Positions 14,479 to 20,114 of a DNA stretch of 35,794 nucleotides are shown in pieces; position 1 is the stretch's first letter, and each line of letters starts with the position of its first letter. Source of the DNA: a virus; the IMG/VR virus record IMGVR_UViG_3300022562_001298, positions 1-35,794 of that record; one strand, given 5' to 3'. Under the pieces are notes generated by a model. That model was given only the letters and a program-made list of their open reading frames with translations, had not been told where the DNA came from and made no database searches. The position numbers were made by a program, and so were the translations under genes.

Positions 14479-15428
14479 TGACGAATCCTTTCCAGGTCCT
14501 TGATCGCTATATCGTGAAGAGTGCGGGCACCAAGCAGCGAACTTGCATGCCGAGAAATGTCCGATATTGAAACGCCCATCTCCGCCGCCAAAATTTCCAA
14601 TTGCTCAATCTGTTTCGGGGTGACAGTCGGATCATTCGTTTTCTTTTCTTCCGCCTTAGTCTCGGTGATGGGATTGTTTTCTGAAATCGTCTCTTCCTGC
14701 TGGATCGGCTTCGTCTCTGTTCTTTCAGGTTTCGCCTCGGTCGCCGGAATTGCGGAGGCGGTCACTGGAATCATTTCCGATTTTCTTTTTGGCGAATAAT
14801 CGGGGATTTCTTTTTTCTCAGTCTCTTGCGCTGGCGCTGGATCATAATCCTCTATCTCTTCGCGTCCGGCGATCCCCTTCAAAATGTCTGGGGCGGCGTC
14901 CCTTGCCGCGAACCAAAAAGCCCGCCACGCCATTTGTCGAAGTGGATAGGTCTTCCAAGCGCCATCTTTTCCCGTAAGTTGTGCCGTCTTCGCATCTTCC
15001 AGCGAAAATGTCCGTTTTACCGGCTTTTGCCCCGGTCGAGTAATAACGCACCAGGCCACTCCGGTTTTTCGTATTTCTTCGACATCGGCCTCTTCAATGT
15101 CGCAACCCTTTGAGCGAAGCAGAGCTTTTCCGAGATCTCCATAGATGGACGGCTTGCCATTTATTACAGCTATGTTCTGGATCGCTTGCATGGGCTGGAT
15201 CCCTATTTCGTGGCCCATCTGCATTGCCACCATAACATTGGATGGCTTTCCTCTATAATCTTTCGGGACTAAATCGGAACTCGCAAGCATGTTTGCGAAA
15301 GTTAACAGTTCTCCTAGATTTTGAGGCATGACCGCGAATCCGTGAGATGCGATCATTTTTTTTTCGCTTATCGCCAATGCTTGTACCGGTTCTTGCATCT
15401 CCGCAGAACTGCTTGTTTTGTCGTTCAT
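14448..15428 (-). CDS. RecT-like single-strand annealing recombinase
   Basis: 326 aa. Residues 35-95 contain L-A-S-S-D-L-V-P-K-D-Y-R-G-K-P, V-M-V-A-M-Q-M-G-H-E-I-G and N-I-A-V-I-N-G-K-P-S-I-Y-G-D, the conserved core of the RecT/Redbeta group. L-R-Q-M-A-W-R-A-F-W follows near residue 160. The middle (190-270) is a long E/K/P/T-rich linker, and the C-terminal 60 residues look like a small helical domain. The product anneals single strands during phage recombination. GGAGGAAA supports the ATG, which overlaps the TGA of a small upstream frame (ATGA). Confidence 0.85.
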   Translation of the reverse strand: MNDKTSSSAEMQEPVQALAISEKKMIASHGFAVMPQNLGELLTFANMLASSDLVPKDYRGKPSNVMVAMQMGHEIGIQPMQAIQNIAVINGKPSIYGDLGKALLRSKGCDIEEADVEEIRKTGVAWCVITRPGQKPVKRTFSLEDAKTAQLTGKDGAWKTYPLRQMAWRAFWFAARDAAPDILKGIAGREEIEDYDPAPAQETEKKEIPDYSPKRKSEMIPVTASAIPATEAKPERTETKPIQQEETISENNPITETKAEEKKTNDPTVTPKQIEQLEILAAEMGVSISDISRHASSLLGARTLHDIAIKDLERIRQWIRSQIKKK

Positions 15429-15534
15429 TGACTTTCCTCCAATCGGGAATTAGTGTTAATGAGTTCTTCAATGGTTGCCTCCAATGAAGACGGACGGCTC
15501 CTAGTCGGCTTAGGAGCCGTTTTTCTTTCATCAT
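15425..15534 (-). CDS. Small gene needing a -1 frameshift (or carrying a one-base indel)
   Basis: From ATG 15532-15534 the first five codons read M-M-K-E-K. In the -1 frame after the AAA codon the text continues T-A-P-K-P-T-R-S-R-P-S-S, then L-E-A-T-I-E-E-L-I-N-T-N, and stops at TGA 15425-15427, which overlaps the ATG of the RecT-like gene. The total is 36 aa. The frame change falls in a run of five A on the minus strand (15520-15524), directly followed by a 9-bp hairpin. Either a -1 slip or a missing A in the assembly explains it. An ATT or TTG start further down would give a shorter peptide without frameshift. Confidence 0.4.
15494..15524 (+). terminator. Rho-independent terminator reading on the plus strand
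   Basis: CGGCTCCTA (15495-15503) pairs perfectly with TAGGAGCCG (15511-15519) around a 7-base loop, with one more A-T pair outside, followed by TTTTT at 15520-15524. It is oriented for plus-strand transcripts although all recognised genes are on the minus strand. On the minus strand the same hairpin follows an A-run and could act on translation. Confidence 0.65.
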
Positions 15535-15548
15535 GTTTAACCTAAAAA

Positions 15549-15779
15549 TTAGCGCGACTTCTTGCCATCATCCTTAAAGAAAAATTCAGGGCGTCTCCCC
15601 AGAATCCTCGCCGCTATCATCAGATAGGTTCCTCCCGGAACGCTCCCAATCTCCCACCTGTGAACCAGCATTTTTGATGCCGTGGGTTCATAGCGTTGCA
15701 ACTCCTTCACGAATTGGCCAAGGGTAAACTTAGATTTCCGCTCTTTTTTAAAGAGCTTATAGTTAAAGCGCATAGCCAT
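15549..15779 (-). CDS. XRE-family (Cro/CI-like) transcriptional regulator
   Basis: 76 aa. The pattern F-T-L-G-Q-F-V-K-E-L-Q-R-Y near 18-30, S-K-M-L-V-H-R-W-E-I-G-S-V-P-G-G near 35-50, then L-M-I-A-A-R-I-L-G matches the helix-turn-helix of short Cro-like repressors, with the W-E-I-G motif of the XRE group. It stands alone between the membrane protein gene and the recombination module. Palindromic AACAATTSTT sites lie at its own start and at three other operon starts, which are its likely targets. It may be the Cro or early repressor of the phage; no larger CI-type repressor is in the window. Confidence 0.8.
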   Translation of the reverse strand: MAMRFNYKLFKKERKSKFTLGQFVKELQRYEPTASKMLVHRWEIGSVPGGTYLMIAARILGRRPEFFFKDDGKKSR

Positions 15780-15791
15780 GTACTAACCTGA

Positions 15792-15809
15792 AAGAATTGT
15801 TTCCGTCAA
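15792..15809 (-). promoter_or_regulatory. Promoter/operator of the XRE regulator (site D)
   Basis: Minus strand: TTGACG (15804-15809) just upstream of AACAATTCTT (15792-15801), a single mismatch from the AACAATTGTT palindrome of sites B and C. A 17-base spacer would put the -10 at TTAGTA, close to the ATG at 15779, giving a very short leader. Repressor binding here would block its own transcription. Confidence 0.45.
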
Positions 15810-15815
15810 CATTTT

Positions 15816-16073
15816 TTACCCCTCCGGGCGGATAAAAATTCGCCAAAGAACCGCGCTCAGAACGTGCCACATCAAATAGAAAAAACTTATCCGCATAAAA
15901 GAAAGAATCACCGCATCGACCTTGCTGCTTCGCGTTAATGTGTCTATCGCGTCAACCAACCTGTCCAGCATCGCTTCAAAGAACTCCTTAGTCCTTTCGA
16001 AAAACGTCTTATAGAAACAATTGTTGATAGTCAACAAAGATTGACTCTTTGGGCAAAAAAATTTTGACCTCAT
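15816..16073 (-). CDS. Small membrane protein
   Basis: 85 aa from ATG 16071-16073, which has AGGGG five bases upstream. The C-terminal half carries a strong hydrophobic helix (I-L-S-F-M-R-I-S-F-F-Y-L-M-W-H-V-L then A-V-L-W), preceded by V-D-A-I-D-T-L. No family is recognised. Site B, with a TATAAG -10-like box, lies inside the N-terminal codons, so a shorter product starting at ATG 15969-15971 (AAGGAG 12 bases upstream) is plausible and would be 51 aa with the whole membrane helix. Confidence 0.5.
   Translation of the reverse strand: MRSKFFCPKSQSLLTINNCFYKTFFERTKEFFEAMLDRLVDAIDTLTRSSKVDAVILSFMRISFFYLMWHVLSAVLWRIFIRPEG
16008..16037 (-). promoter_or_regulatory. Promoter with overlapping palindromic operators (site B)
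   Basis: The plus strand has AACAATTGTT (16016-16025), a perfect 10-bp palindrome, overlapping TTGTTGA-TAG-TCAACAA (16021-16037), perfect 7-bp arms. On the minus strand GTTGAC is followed after 16 bases by TATAAG (16008-16013), a good -10. Repressor bound here would cover both boxes. The site lies inside the reading frame of the small membrane protein. Confidence 0.55.
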
Positions 16074-16127
16074 GCCTTCCCCTTTCAAGCCGTTCTTACC
16101 TTTCCCCTTCTTCCCATTCTCACCCTT

Positions 16128-16226
16128 TCAGAAAAGACTCATCTGTTTTGCAGCCTGTATCGGCTCCGTCGCTGGCTTTTTTAGAATCTCTTCAATTGCC
16201 GGCAAAGGTTCCGTTTCTTCGGCCAT
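16128..16226 (-). CDS. Very small acidic/lysine-rich ORF
   Basis: 32 aa, M-A-E-E-T-E-P-L-P-A-I-E-E-I-L-K-K, ending S-L-F. It begins 11 bases after the upstream 78-aa gene stops and fits the close packing of the operon. No motif is known and the ribosome-binding site is weak. The amino-acid make-up looks coding. Confidence 0.4.
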   Translation of the reverse strand: MAEETEPLPAIEEILKKPATEPIQAAKQMSLF

Positions 16227-16237
16227 TCTATCGTCGA

Positions 16238-16474
16238 TCAAAGACGCTTCGTTTTAGGGTAATCGGCAAGGACGCGGCGCACGACATCTTCGGCGTCGTT
16301 CGTGACGGTCTTGTGCTTGTCCCACGGCCCAACATCCCGGATGACAACGCAATCGTCGATGAAATTATCGACGGCGACATAAGTGAATTGCGCTCGGGAG
16401 TCGCGGTCAAAGATCGGCCCAACGCAAACGCCCGCACCCTTCCCGTGATTTTCGCCGCTTGAACATTGATTCAT
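16238..16474 (-). CDS. Small early protein of unknown function
   Basis: 78 aa. The segment T-Y-V-A-V-D-N-F-I-D-D-C-V-V-I-R-D-V-G-P-W-D followed by T-V-T-N-D-A-E-D-V-V resembles short phage proteins I have seen in early regions, without function. The ATG overlaps the stop of the next gene upstream by four bases. A plus-strand ORF covers the same bases but lacks support. Confidence 0.65.
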   Translation of the reverse strand: MNQCSSGENHGKGAGVCVGPIFDRDSRAQFTYVAVDNFIDDCVVIRDVGPWDKHKTVTNDAEDVVRRVLADYPKTKRL

Positions 16475-16680
16475 AAGCGGTCTCCTTCCTCATCTTTTTT
16501 AATCCGTTCACAATCGAATCCTCCCGTTATTCCTTGAAGGCTCACTACCCACTGGCCATGTCCCAATTGCCAAGGCAGCGATCTTGTCGTCGTGATCAAC
16601 GTGTGCCCGCTATCCAAGCGGACGGCGACGCGGGTCCCGACCGGCCACATCTCAGGCTTCGGGAATTTTTTCTTTTTCAT
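16471..16680 (-). CDS. Small basic protein of unknown function
   Basis: 69 aa from the ATG at 16678-16680, chosen because GGAG lies seven bases upstream; a longer frame to 16752 would overlap the neighbour by 100 bases. K-K-K-K-F-P-K-P at the N-terminus is followed by a likely small beta-barrel segment: P-V-G-T-R-V-A-V-R-L-D-S-G-H-T-L. That pattern is typical of short SH3-like folds, but no family is claimed. Confidence 0.6.
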   Translation of the reverse strand: MKKKKFPKPEMWPVGTRVAVRLDSGHTLITTTRSLPWQLGHGQWVVSLQGITGGFDCERIKKDEEGDRL

Positions 16681-16924
16681 CGTCTTCTTCTCCTTCCTCG
16701 TCATGTCCGGGGCATCCCGTTTTATAGTCAAACCCTTCGCATGGGTCTCCAAGCGGAAGAACTTCGCGCCCTTTTGAAAGCTCTTCCATCATCACATTTA
16801 TTGCCTCATCGAAAGAAAGCTCTCTCCCGTTTTCTGTTAAGTACCCCCTCGGATAATCGCGGGGCGTCCTCCAATTTCGCAAAGCCCCCCGAACCGATTG
16901 CGCCATGTGAAAAATCCTTTTCAT
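16652..16924 (-). CDS. Small acidic-tailed protein of unknown function
   Basis: 90 aa. The first 50 residues are basic (W-R-T-P-R-D-Y-P-R-G-Y) and the last 20 are almost all Glu and Asp (E-E-G-E-E-D-D-E-K-E). A GGGGGG Shine-Dalgarno precedes the ATG, which overlaps the previous stop by ATGA. The acidic tail might mimic DNA, but nothing else supports this. No family is recognised. Confidence 0.6.
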   Translation of the reverse strand: MKRIFHMAQSVRGALRNWRTPRDYPRGYLTENGRELSFDEAINVMMEELSKGREVLPLGDPCEGFDYKTGCPGHDEEGEEDDEKEKIPEA

Positions 16925-17106
16925 GGATCCCCCCGAATAGTTTTTCCATTAACAAGCCCCTCGCACGCTTTCAAATCTTCTTGAAGAGCAGAAAAGGCCC
17001 TATTTATTTCTTCCGTTTTTTGGTAACGATAGGCAGTTCCGCAAAGGAACCCAATTTGAAAAATGGCGATTCCAAAACCAAAAATTGCAGCGTAAATCCC
17101 CTTCAT
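16921..17106 (-). CDS. Small membrane protein
   Basis: 61 aa, with an N-terminal hydrophobic helix at about residues 4-22 (I-Y-A-A-I-F-G-F-G-I-A-I-F-Q-I-G-F-L) and a charged helical tail with a single Cys. It overlaps both neighbours by four bases. The topology fits a one-pass inner-membrane peptide; its role in the early region is unknown. Confidence 0.6.
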   Translation of the reverse strand: MKGIYAAIFGFGIAIFQIGFLCGTAYRYQKTEEINRAFSALQEDLKACEGLVNGKTIRGDP

Positions 17107-17438
17107 GCGCTCACTCCCTGCTTTGTTTCGACTTCATTAATGAGGGCCTTCATGGTCCCTCGAATCCCTTCTTCGCTCATCCACCAAGGCTTCTCTTGCG
17201 GCATTGCGGCAACAATCCTCCATTTGAAATCCTGATAATAGCGCACTTCCGGCGCGTCTCGTCCGTAAATCTCAACGAGCAGCGCCAGGGCCAATTGCGC
17301 CGGGCCGGATCCTCCATATCCCCATGAAAAGCCCGATGGACTATGATTCTGAACGTCCAACGCTAGATCCAGCGGTGCCCCATTCACCATGACAACGGCA
17401 TCCGTCCCGCTTATTTTCCCCTCAAAAAATTTCGGCAT
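17103..17438 (-). CDS. DUF6166-like phage protein
   Basis: 111 aa. The centre holds the family signature F-S-W-G-Y-G-G-S-G-P-A-Q-L-A-L-A-L-L (about 38-55), preceded by a short strand region V-V-M-V-N-G-A-P-L and followed by Y-Y-Q-D-F-K. Proteins with this signature are widespread in phages and plasmids and have no settled function. The start is at ATG 17438 with AGGGGGA upstream. It belongs to the early operon that begins near 17930. Confidence 0.7.
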   Translation of the reverse strand: MPKFFEGKISGTDAVVMVNGAPLDLALDVQNHSPSGFSWGYGGSGPAQLALALLVEIYGRDAPEVRYYQDFKWRIVAAMPQEKPWWMSEEGIRGTMKALINEVETKQGVSA

Positions 17439-17450
17439 AACTATCCCCCT

Positions 17451-17879
17451 TTATTTTTGGATGCATGTTACTGGTTGTGGTTTGTTTATCTTGTCCCCTT
17501 TTTTGATGATCATCTTATCACCCCTTTCTTTTTGCGTTTCCCTCTTGAAAATCGTGAATACGGATTTGCCTCCCGTGAATGCGGCGGCATCATCTCCGGC
17601 TATCTCGCGATAAAGATTTTCGATCATTTCTTTTGCCCGCTTCGCAAACGTCTTCGCGTCTTCTTCCCTGCTAAATCCAAACCCTCTAATGTCGCCTTGG
17701 CGCACTTCATAGTGTGTCCACTTTCCGGAGCATTGCGCGCACGTTACACCGCCATCACTGCTTAATGATGGCGATCCCTTCAAATTACCGTCTTCGTCCC
17801 TGATGCGTTCACCGCATGAATCGCATCGCTCGTTAGGGTATTCATCGATTGAATCGTCGTCATATTCGTCTCTTTCCAT
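17451..17879 (-). CDS. Zinc-ribbon-like early protein
   Basis: 142 aa from ATG 17877-17879, chosen for the strong AAGGAGG Shine-Dalgarno; the frame extends 18 codons further but across the operator at 17906-17921. It has C-D-S-C near residue 19 and C-A-Q-C near 49, a possible zinc-binding pair of knuckles. After that come G-F-S-R-E-E-D-A-K-T-F-A and a basic C-terminal tail. It is the first gene downstream of the predicted early promoter, a place often used for phage regulators, but function is unknown. Confidence 0.65.
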   Translation of the reverse strand: MERDEYDDDSIDEYPNERCDSCGERIRDEDGNLKGSPSLSSDGGVTCAQCSGKWTHYEVRQGDIRGFGFSREEDAKTFAKRAKEMIENLYREIAGDDAAAFTGGKSVFTIFKRETQKERGDKMIIKKGDKINKPQPVTCIQK

Positions 17880-17905
17880 GGATTGCCTCCTTGTTATGTC
17901 GCGAA

Positions 17906-17933
17906 GGTAACAATTGTTACCCGATACTGTCAA
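17906..17933 (-). promoter_or_regulatory. Early promoter with 16-bp perfect palindrome (site C)
   Basis: GGTAACAATTGTTACC at 17906-17921 is a perfect palindrome with AACAATTGTT in its centre. On the minus strand TTGACA (17928-17933) lies just upstream, a perfect -35; a -10 at 17 bases (TTACCT) is poor. The pair heads the run of early genes to the left. A repressor on the palindrome would sit between the -35 and the start site. Confidence 0.6.
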
Positions 17934-18178
17934 TATCTTTTTTGAGACAACAATAATTATTTTTCATTGCTTTTGCCCTTTATTCATGCGTCATTTCGCG
18001 ATATTAAAAATTGGAAAAAACTCTATCCTCGATGGGCAATTTTGTTATCCGATGAGTGGCTTTTATGGTCTTGTCGGTCTAAAAATGGCGCAAAGCAATT
18101 TGTCTATGAGAATTGTGATGATGTTTCTGGTGCTTCTTATCGACTTTTTTTTGTGAGAGGCTGGCTTTGTCCGTCTCG
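17934..18178. other. AT-rich 245-base gap between lysis and early genes, with a plus-strand open frame
   Basis: Two lines hand-count to 33% and 35% G+C, clearly below the neighbours. No minus-strand frame is open here. One plus-strand frame from TTG 17967 runs into the end of the o-spanin gene (18224) and reads like protein: N-W-K-K-L-Y-P-R-W-A-I-L-L-S-D-E-W-L-L-W, then A-K-Q-F-V-Y-E-N-C-D-D-V. It lacks an ATG and a Shine-Dalgarno, so I do not call a gene. Confidence 0.35.
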
Positions 18179-18451
18179 TCAAGGAAGGTCTCCGCTAGCG
18201 GGGCATCCCGATTCAATCTCATAAGACTTGATCAGGTTCATCAATCGGCGGGTATTTCGCTGCAAAGGCGCGCGCTCAAACATGCAGAATTCGCGTCCAT
18301 CAATCATTTCACATGAGCGCGGGTAGATCTTTTCAAGGCTCGGTCTTTGGAGGCACGGTGGGCGCTTGGCTTGGGTCGAAATTCGATAACAACTCGTCAA
18401 CGCGATCAGGAGCCATCCGAGGAGAATTAATTTCGTCGAGGATCTTATCAC
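18179..18451 (-). CDS. o-spanin-like lipoprotein (Rz1 type), start nested in the upstream gene
   Basis: 90 aa from GTG 18449-18451, which has GGGAGG six bases upstream. The N-terminus is a lipoprotein signal: L-I-L-L-G-W-L-L-I-A-L-T-S-C, with the lipobox Cys at about residue 21. The mature part is short, with several Cys and Pro residues. Its first 119 bases overlap the upstream small membrane gene in another frame, the Rz/Rz1 nesting pattern. It would sit in the outer membrane and join with an i-spanin to fuse membranes in the last step of lysis. The mature part is longer than typical Rz1. Confidence 0.65.
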   Translation of the reverse strand: MIRSSTKLILLGWLLIALTSCYRISTQAKRPPCLQRPSLEKIYPRSCEMIDGREFCMFERAPLQRNTRRLMNLIKSYEIESGCPASGDLP

Positions 18452-18578
18452 TGGTTGCCTCCCTTTGCAGATGCTTTTCGGAACGGTCGGCATCGTCCGC
18501 AGCGCTCTTCCGTTGTAGATATGAAAACAACCATCCCAAGAAAGCTGTCAAAAGCGTTCCTGCTCGTTCCCAATTCAT
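18333..18578 (-). CDS. Small membrane protein, candidate i-spanin partner
   Basis: 81 aa. A single N-terminal membrane segment (residues 6-21, A-G-T-L-L-T-A-F-L-G-W-L-F) is followed by a charged, probably helical region and the segment P-R-M-A-P-D-R-V-D-E-L-L-S-N-F, then a proline-rich tail. It lies between the holin-like gene (four-base overlap) and the nested lipoprotein, where i-spanins are found. It is shorter than classic Rz. Confidence 0.6.
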   Translation of the reverse strand: MNWERAGTLLTAFLGWLFSYLQRKSAADDADRSEKHLQREATSDKILDEINSPRMAPDRVDELLSNFDPSQAPTVPPKTEP

Positions 18579-18814
18579 AGGCTTTTGATGGCTCGCTCAA
18601 CCTTCGAAATCGCATCCCTTGCGAACACGAGACCAGCGCCACCAAGCGCCACATATAGATCGCTGAGATGGGCTGCCGCGTTGAATCCTCCGCCGTTTAA
18701 CGCATCCACGGCGGTATTACAAACGGCAGCGATGACCATCAAATATCCCACAATTTTTGTCCTCGTAGTCCTCTTGGCGTCGATGGGCATTTGCGTGCTG
18801 GATTGTTCTGTCAT
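18575..18814 (-). CDS. Holin-like protein
   Basis: 79 aa with a basic N-terminal end and two hydrophobic segments: I-V-G-Y-L-M-V-I-A-A-V-C-N-T-A-V (about 21-36) and L-Y-V-A-L-G-G-A-G-L-V-F-A (about 53-65), with a G-G-G loop between. Size, two-helix layout and position between the endolysin and the spanin-like genes fit a class II-like holin. Family is not certain. It overlaps both neighbours by four bases. Confidence 0.65.
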   Translation of the reverse strand: MTEQSSTQMPIDAKRTTRTKIVGYLMVIAAVCNTAVDALNGGGFNAAAHLSDLYVALGGAGLVFARDAISKVERAIKSL

Positions 18815-19017
18815 GACGTGCCTCCTTGTTTTTGGTCTTCTCGATAAGTTTGTCCTTCAATTTCTTTATTTTTTTTAAAAAAGGCGAAAAGGTGATCCGC
18901 CTCTTCAAGCGCACCTCTTAATTTCTGCGTCTCCGCATCCGAGCCACGACCCGCTGCTTCCGCTTCTAGAATCTGCCGCGATAGATGCGCTATCCTCTTT
19001 TGAAATTCGAGAATCAT
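18811..19017 (-). CDS. Small coiled-coil protein in the lysis module
   Basis: 68 aa, highly charged and helical, with leucines spaced for a coiled coil (I-L-E-F-Q-K-R-I-A-H-L-S-R-Q-I-L). No membrane segment. It sits between endolysin and holin-like genes and overlaps the latter by four bases. No family is recognised. Confidence 0.6.
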   Translation of the reverse strand: MILEFQKRIAHLSRQILEAEAAGRGSDAETQKLRGALEEADHLFAFFKKNKEIEGQTYREDQKQGGTS

Positions 19018-19027
19018 TTTTTCTCCT

Positions 19028-19483
19028 TTACGAAATTATCTTGAAATCCCTCGGGGCGCGGTATGCAAGAACGCGACCCTTATGGAATTCAACGATTGAG
19101 ACGGCGTCTCCCTGATTTCCGCCAAGAATTTTTATGAACCCTGTTTCCAAACTTCGCCCGGCATAAAATCCGACGTGCCCTTGTGCTCTATTCGTCCCTC
19201 GCGCAAGGATAACAATACAACCAAGAACGGGGTCCTTCAATCCCTTACCCCAAGTCAAAAAAGATCGAGCACGTGCCGAGTGCGTCCCTTTATATCCGGC
19301 TTGTGTAAGACAAAAATTCACGAAGGCCGCGCACCATGGGATCTCGTCTGTTGTGGCCCTCAGTGACGTCGACTGGAAATATTCCAGAATCCTCGAATTA
19401 TTCTGCTCGGGGCCCTTAATCTCCCGCACGCCAATGTCACGAATGGCTATCGGATACCATGCAAATGGGCTCTTTTGGCTCAT
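19028..19483 (-). CDS. Endolysin, NlpC/P60-like (TIGR02594 type)
   Basis: 151 aa. The family pattern begins with G-V-R-E-I-K-G near 18-24. The catalytic W-C-A-A-F-V-N gives Cys51, G-H-V-G-F-Y gives His103, and G-G-N-Q gives Asn123, a complete Cys-His-Asn set. Such enzymes cut peptide bonds or amide links in peptidoglycan. There is no signal peptide, so export depends on the holin, encoded just downstream. The ribosome-binding site is weak. Confidence 0.88.
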   Translation of the reverse strand: MSQKSPFAWYPIAIRDIGVREIKGPEQNNSRILEYFQSTSLRATTDEIPWCAAFVNFCLTQAGYKGTHSARARSFLTWGKGLKDPVLGCIVILARGTNRAQGHVGFYAGRSLETGFIKILGGNQGDAVSIVEFHKGRVLAYRAPRDFKIIS

Positions 19484-19488
19484 AGCGA

Positions 19489-19821
19489 TTATGTTCTCGC
19501 TTGTCTCCTAACAAAGGTCAGAATTTCGGCATGTTCTTTCTCTCCCGCTTTTATCGCATCGGAAAGCCAAGTTTGAAATTTGTCGGCAGCGGCGGCCAAA
19601 CGGATTTCGGTTTCGTTCATTTTCATCAACGCATTCGTGTTTGCATCCAATGAAGACGCGAATTTATTTCCCATTTCCAAAATCTGCGCGTCCTTTTTGT
19701 CAGATTTTTTTAACAGGTCCTTCAAAACAAATACGAGCGATAACAGGCAGACAACCACCACGAATCCAGCCAGTCCGTATTGCGTCAGAGCCTCTTTCGT
19801 TATTGCGTCGGTCGGCATCAT
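19489..19821 (-). CDS. One-pass membrane protein with coiled-coil tail
   Basis: 110 aa. A hydrophobic helix (G-L-A-G-F-V-V-V-V-C-L-L-S-L-V-F-V) at about residues 16-33 is followed by basic residues (K-D-L-L-K-K-S-D-K-K) and a long helical, coiled-coil-like tail. The layout resembles i-spanins or phage haemolysin-XhlA-like proteins, so it is a second lysis candidate. It lies between the endolysin and another membrane protein, with a four-base overlap to the latter. Confidence 0.6.
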   Translation of the reverse strand: MMPTDAITKEALTQYGLAGFVVVVCLLSLVFVLKDLLKKSDKKDAQILEMGNKFASSLDANTNALMKMNETEIRLAAAADKFQTWLSDAIKAGEKEHAEILTFVRRQART

Positions 19822-20105
19822 TTTTTTGCCGCATTTTCTTCCTGCCGTATCGGTTCCTCCAGTGTTATTTCTACGAGTTTTTTATTTCCGCTTTTGTCAG
19901 AAACCGGAATCGACACTTTGCCCTTCTTCGAAATTTCATCGAGAATGTCCTGAATCGCCTTTTGGTAAGAAAGGGTAGCTGCTTGTTTTATTCTGGTATC
20001 TAGGTATGCCCTCGCGCAGAACACTCCCAGCGTCGCGGATACCCCTATTGCCAAACTGAGAAAAATGATGAGAATCATTTTTGCTTTAGCGAATCTTGAT
20101 TCCAT
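19818..20105 (-). CDS. One-pass membrane protein of the lysis region
   Basis: 95 aa. Residues 10-32 form a membrane helix (I-L-I-I-F-L-S-L-A-I-G-V-S-A-T-L-G-V-F), and the rest includes Y-Q-K-A-I-Q-D-I-L-D-E-I-S and a K-V-S-I-P-V-S-D-K-S-G-N-K-K strand region. It looks like a small i-spanin or accessory holin, but no family is certain. It stands directly after the secreted cassette. Confidence 0.55.
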   Translation of the reverse strand: MESRFAKAKMILIIFLSLAIGVSATLGVFCARAYLDTRIKQAATLSYQKAIQDILDEISKKGKVSIPVSDKSGNKKLVEITLEEPIRQEENAAKK

Positions 20106-20114
20106 GGCGTCTCA

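Noticed and set aside
15253-15534. A 93-codon minus frame overlapping the RecT N-terminus
   Set aside because: After the first codons it is antithetic to the RecT frame and rich in Arg/Lys with no motif; only its first five codons matter for the small frameshifted gene.
16098-16118. A ten-codon minus ORF between 16128 and 16073
   Set aside because: Too short to support, although a GGGTGAGA sequence precedes it.
16049-16462. Plus-strand 137-codon frame over the small early genes
   Set aside because: It overlaps four minus-strand small genes with ribosome-binding sites and couplings, and reads as Ser/Pro/Phe-rich antisense.
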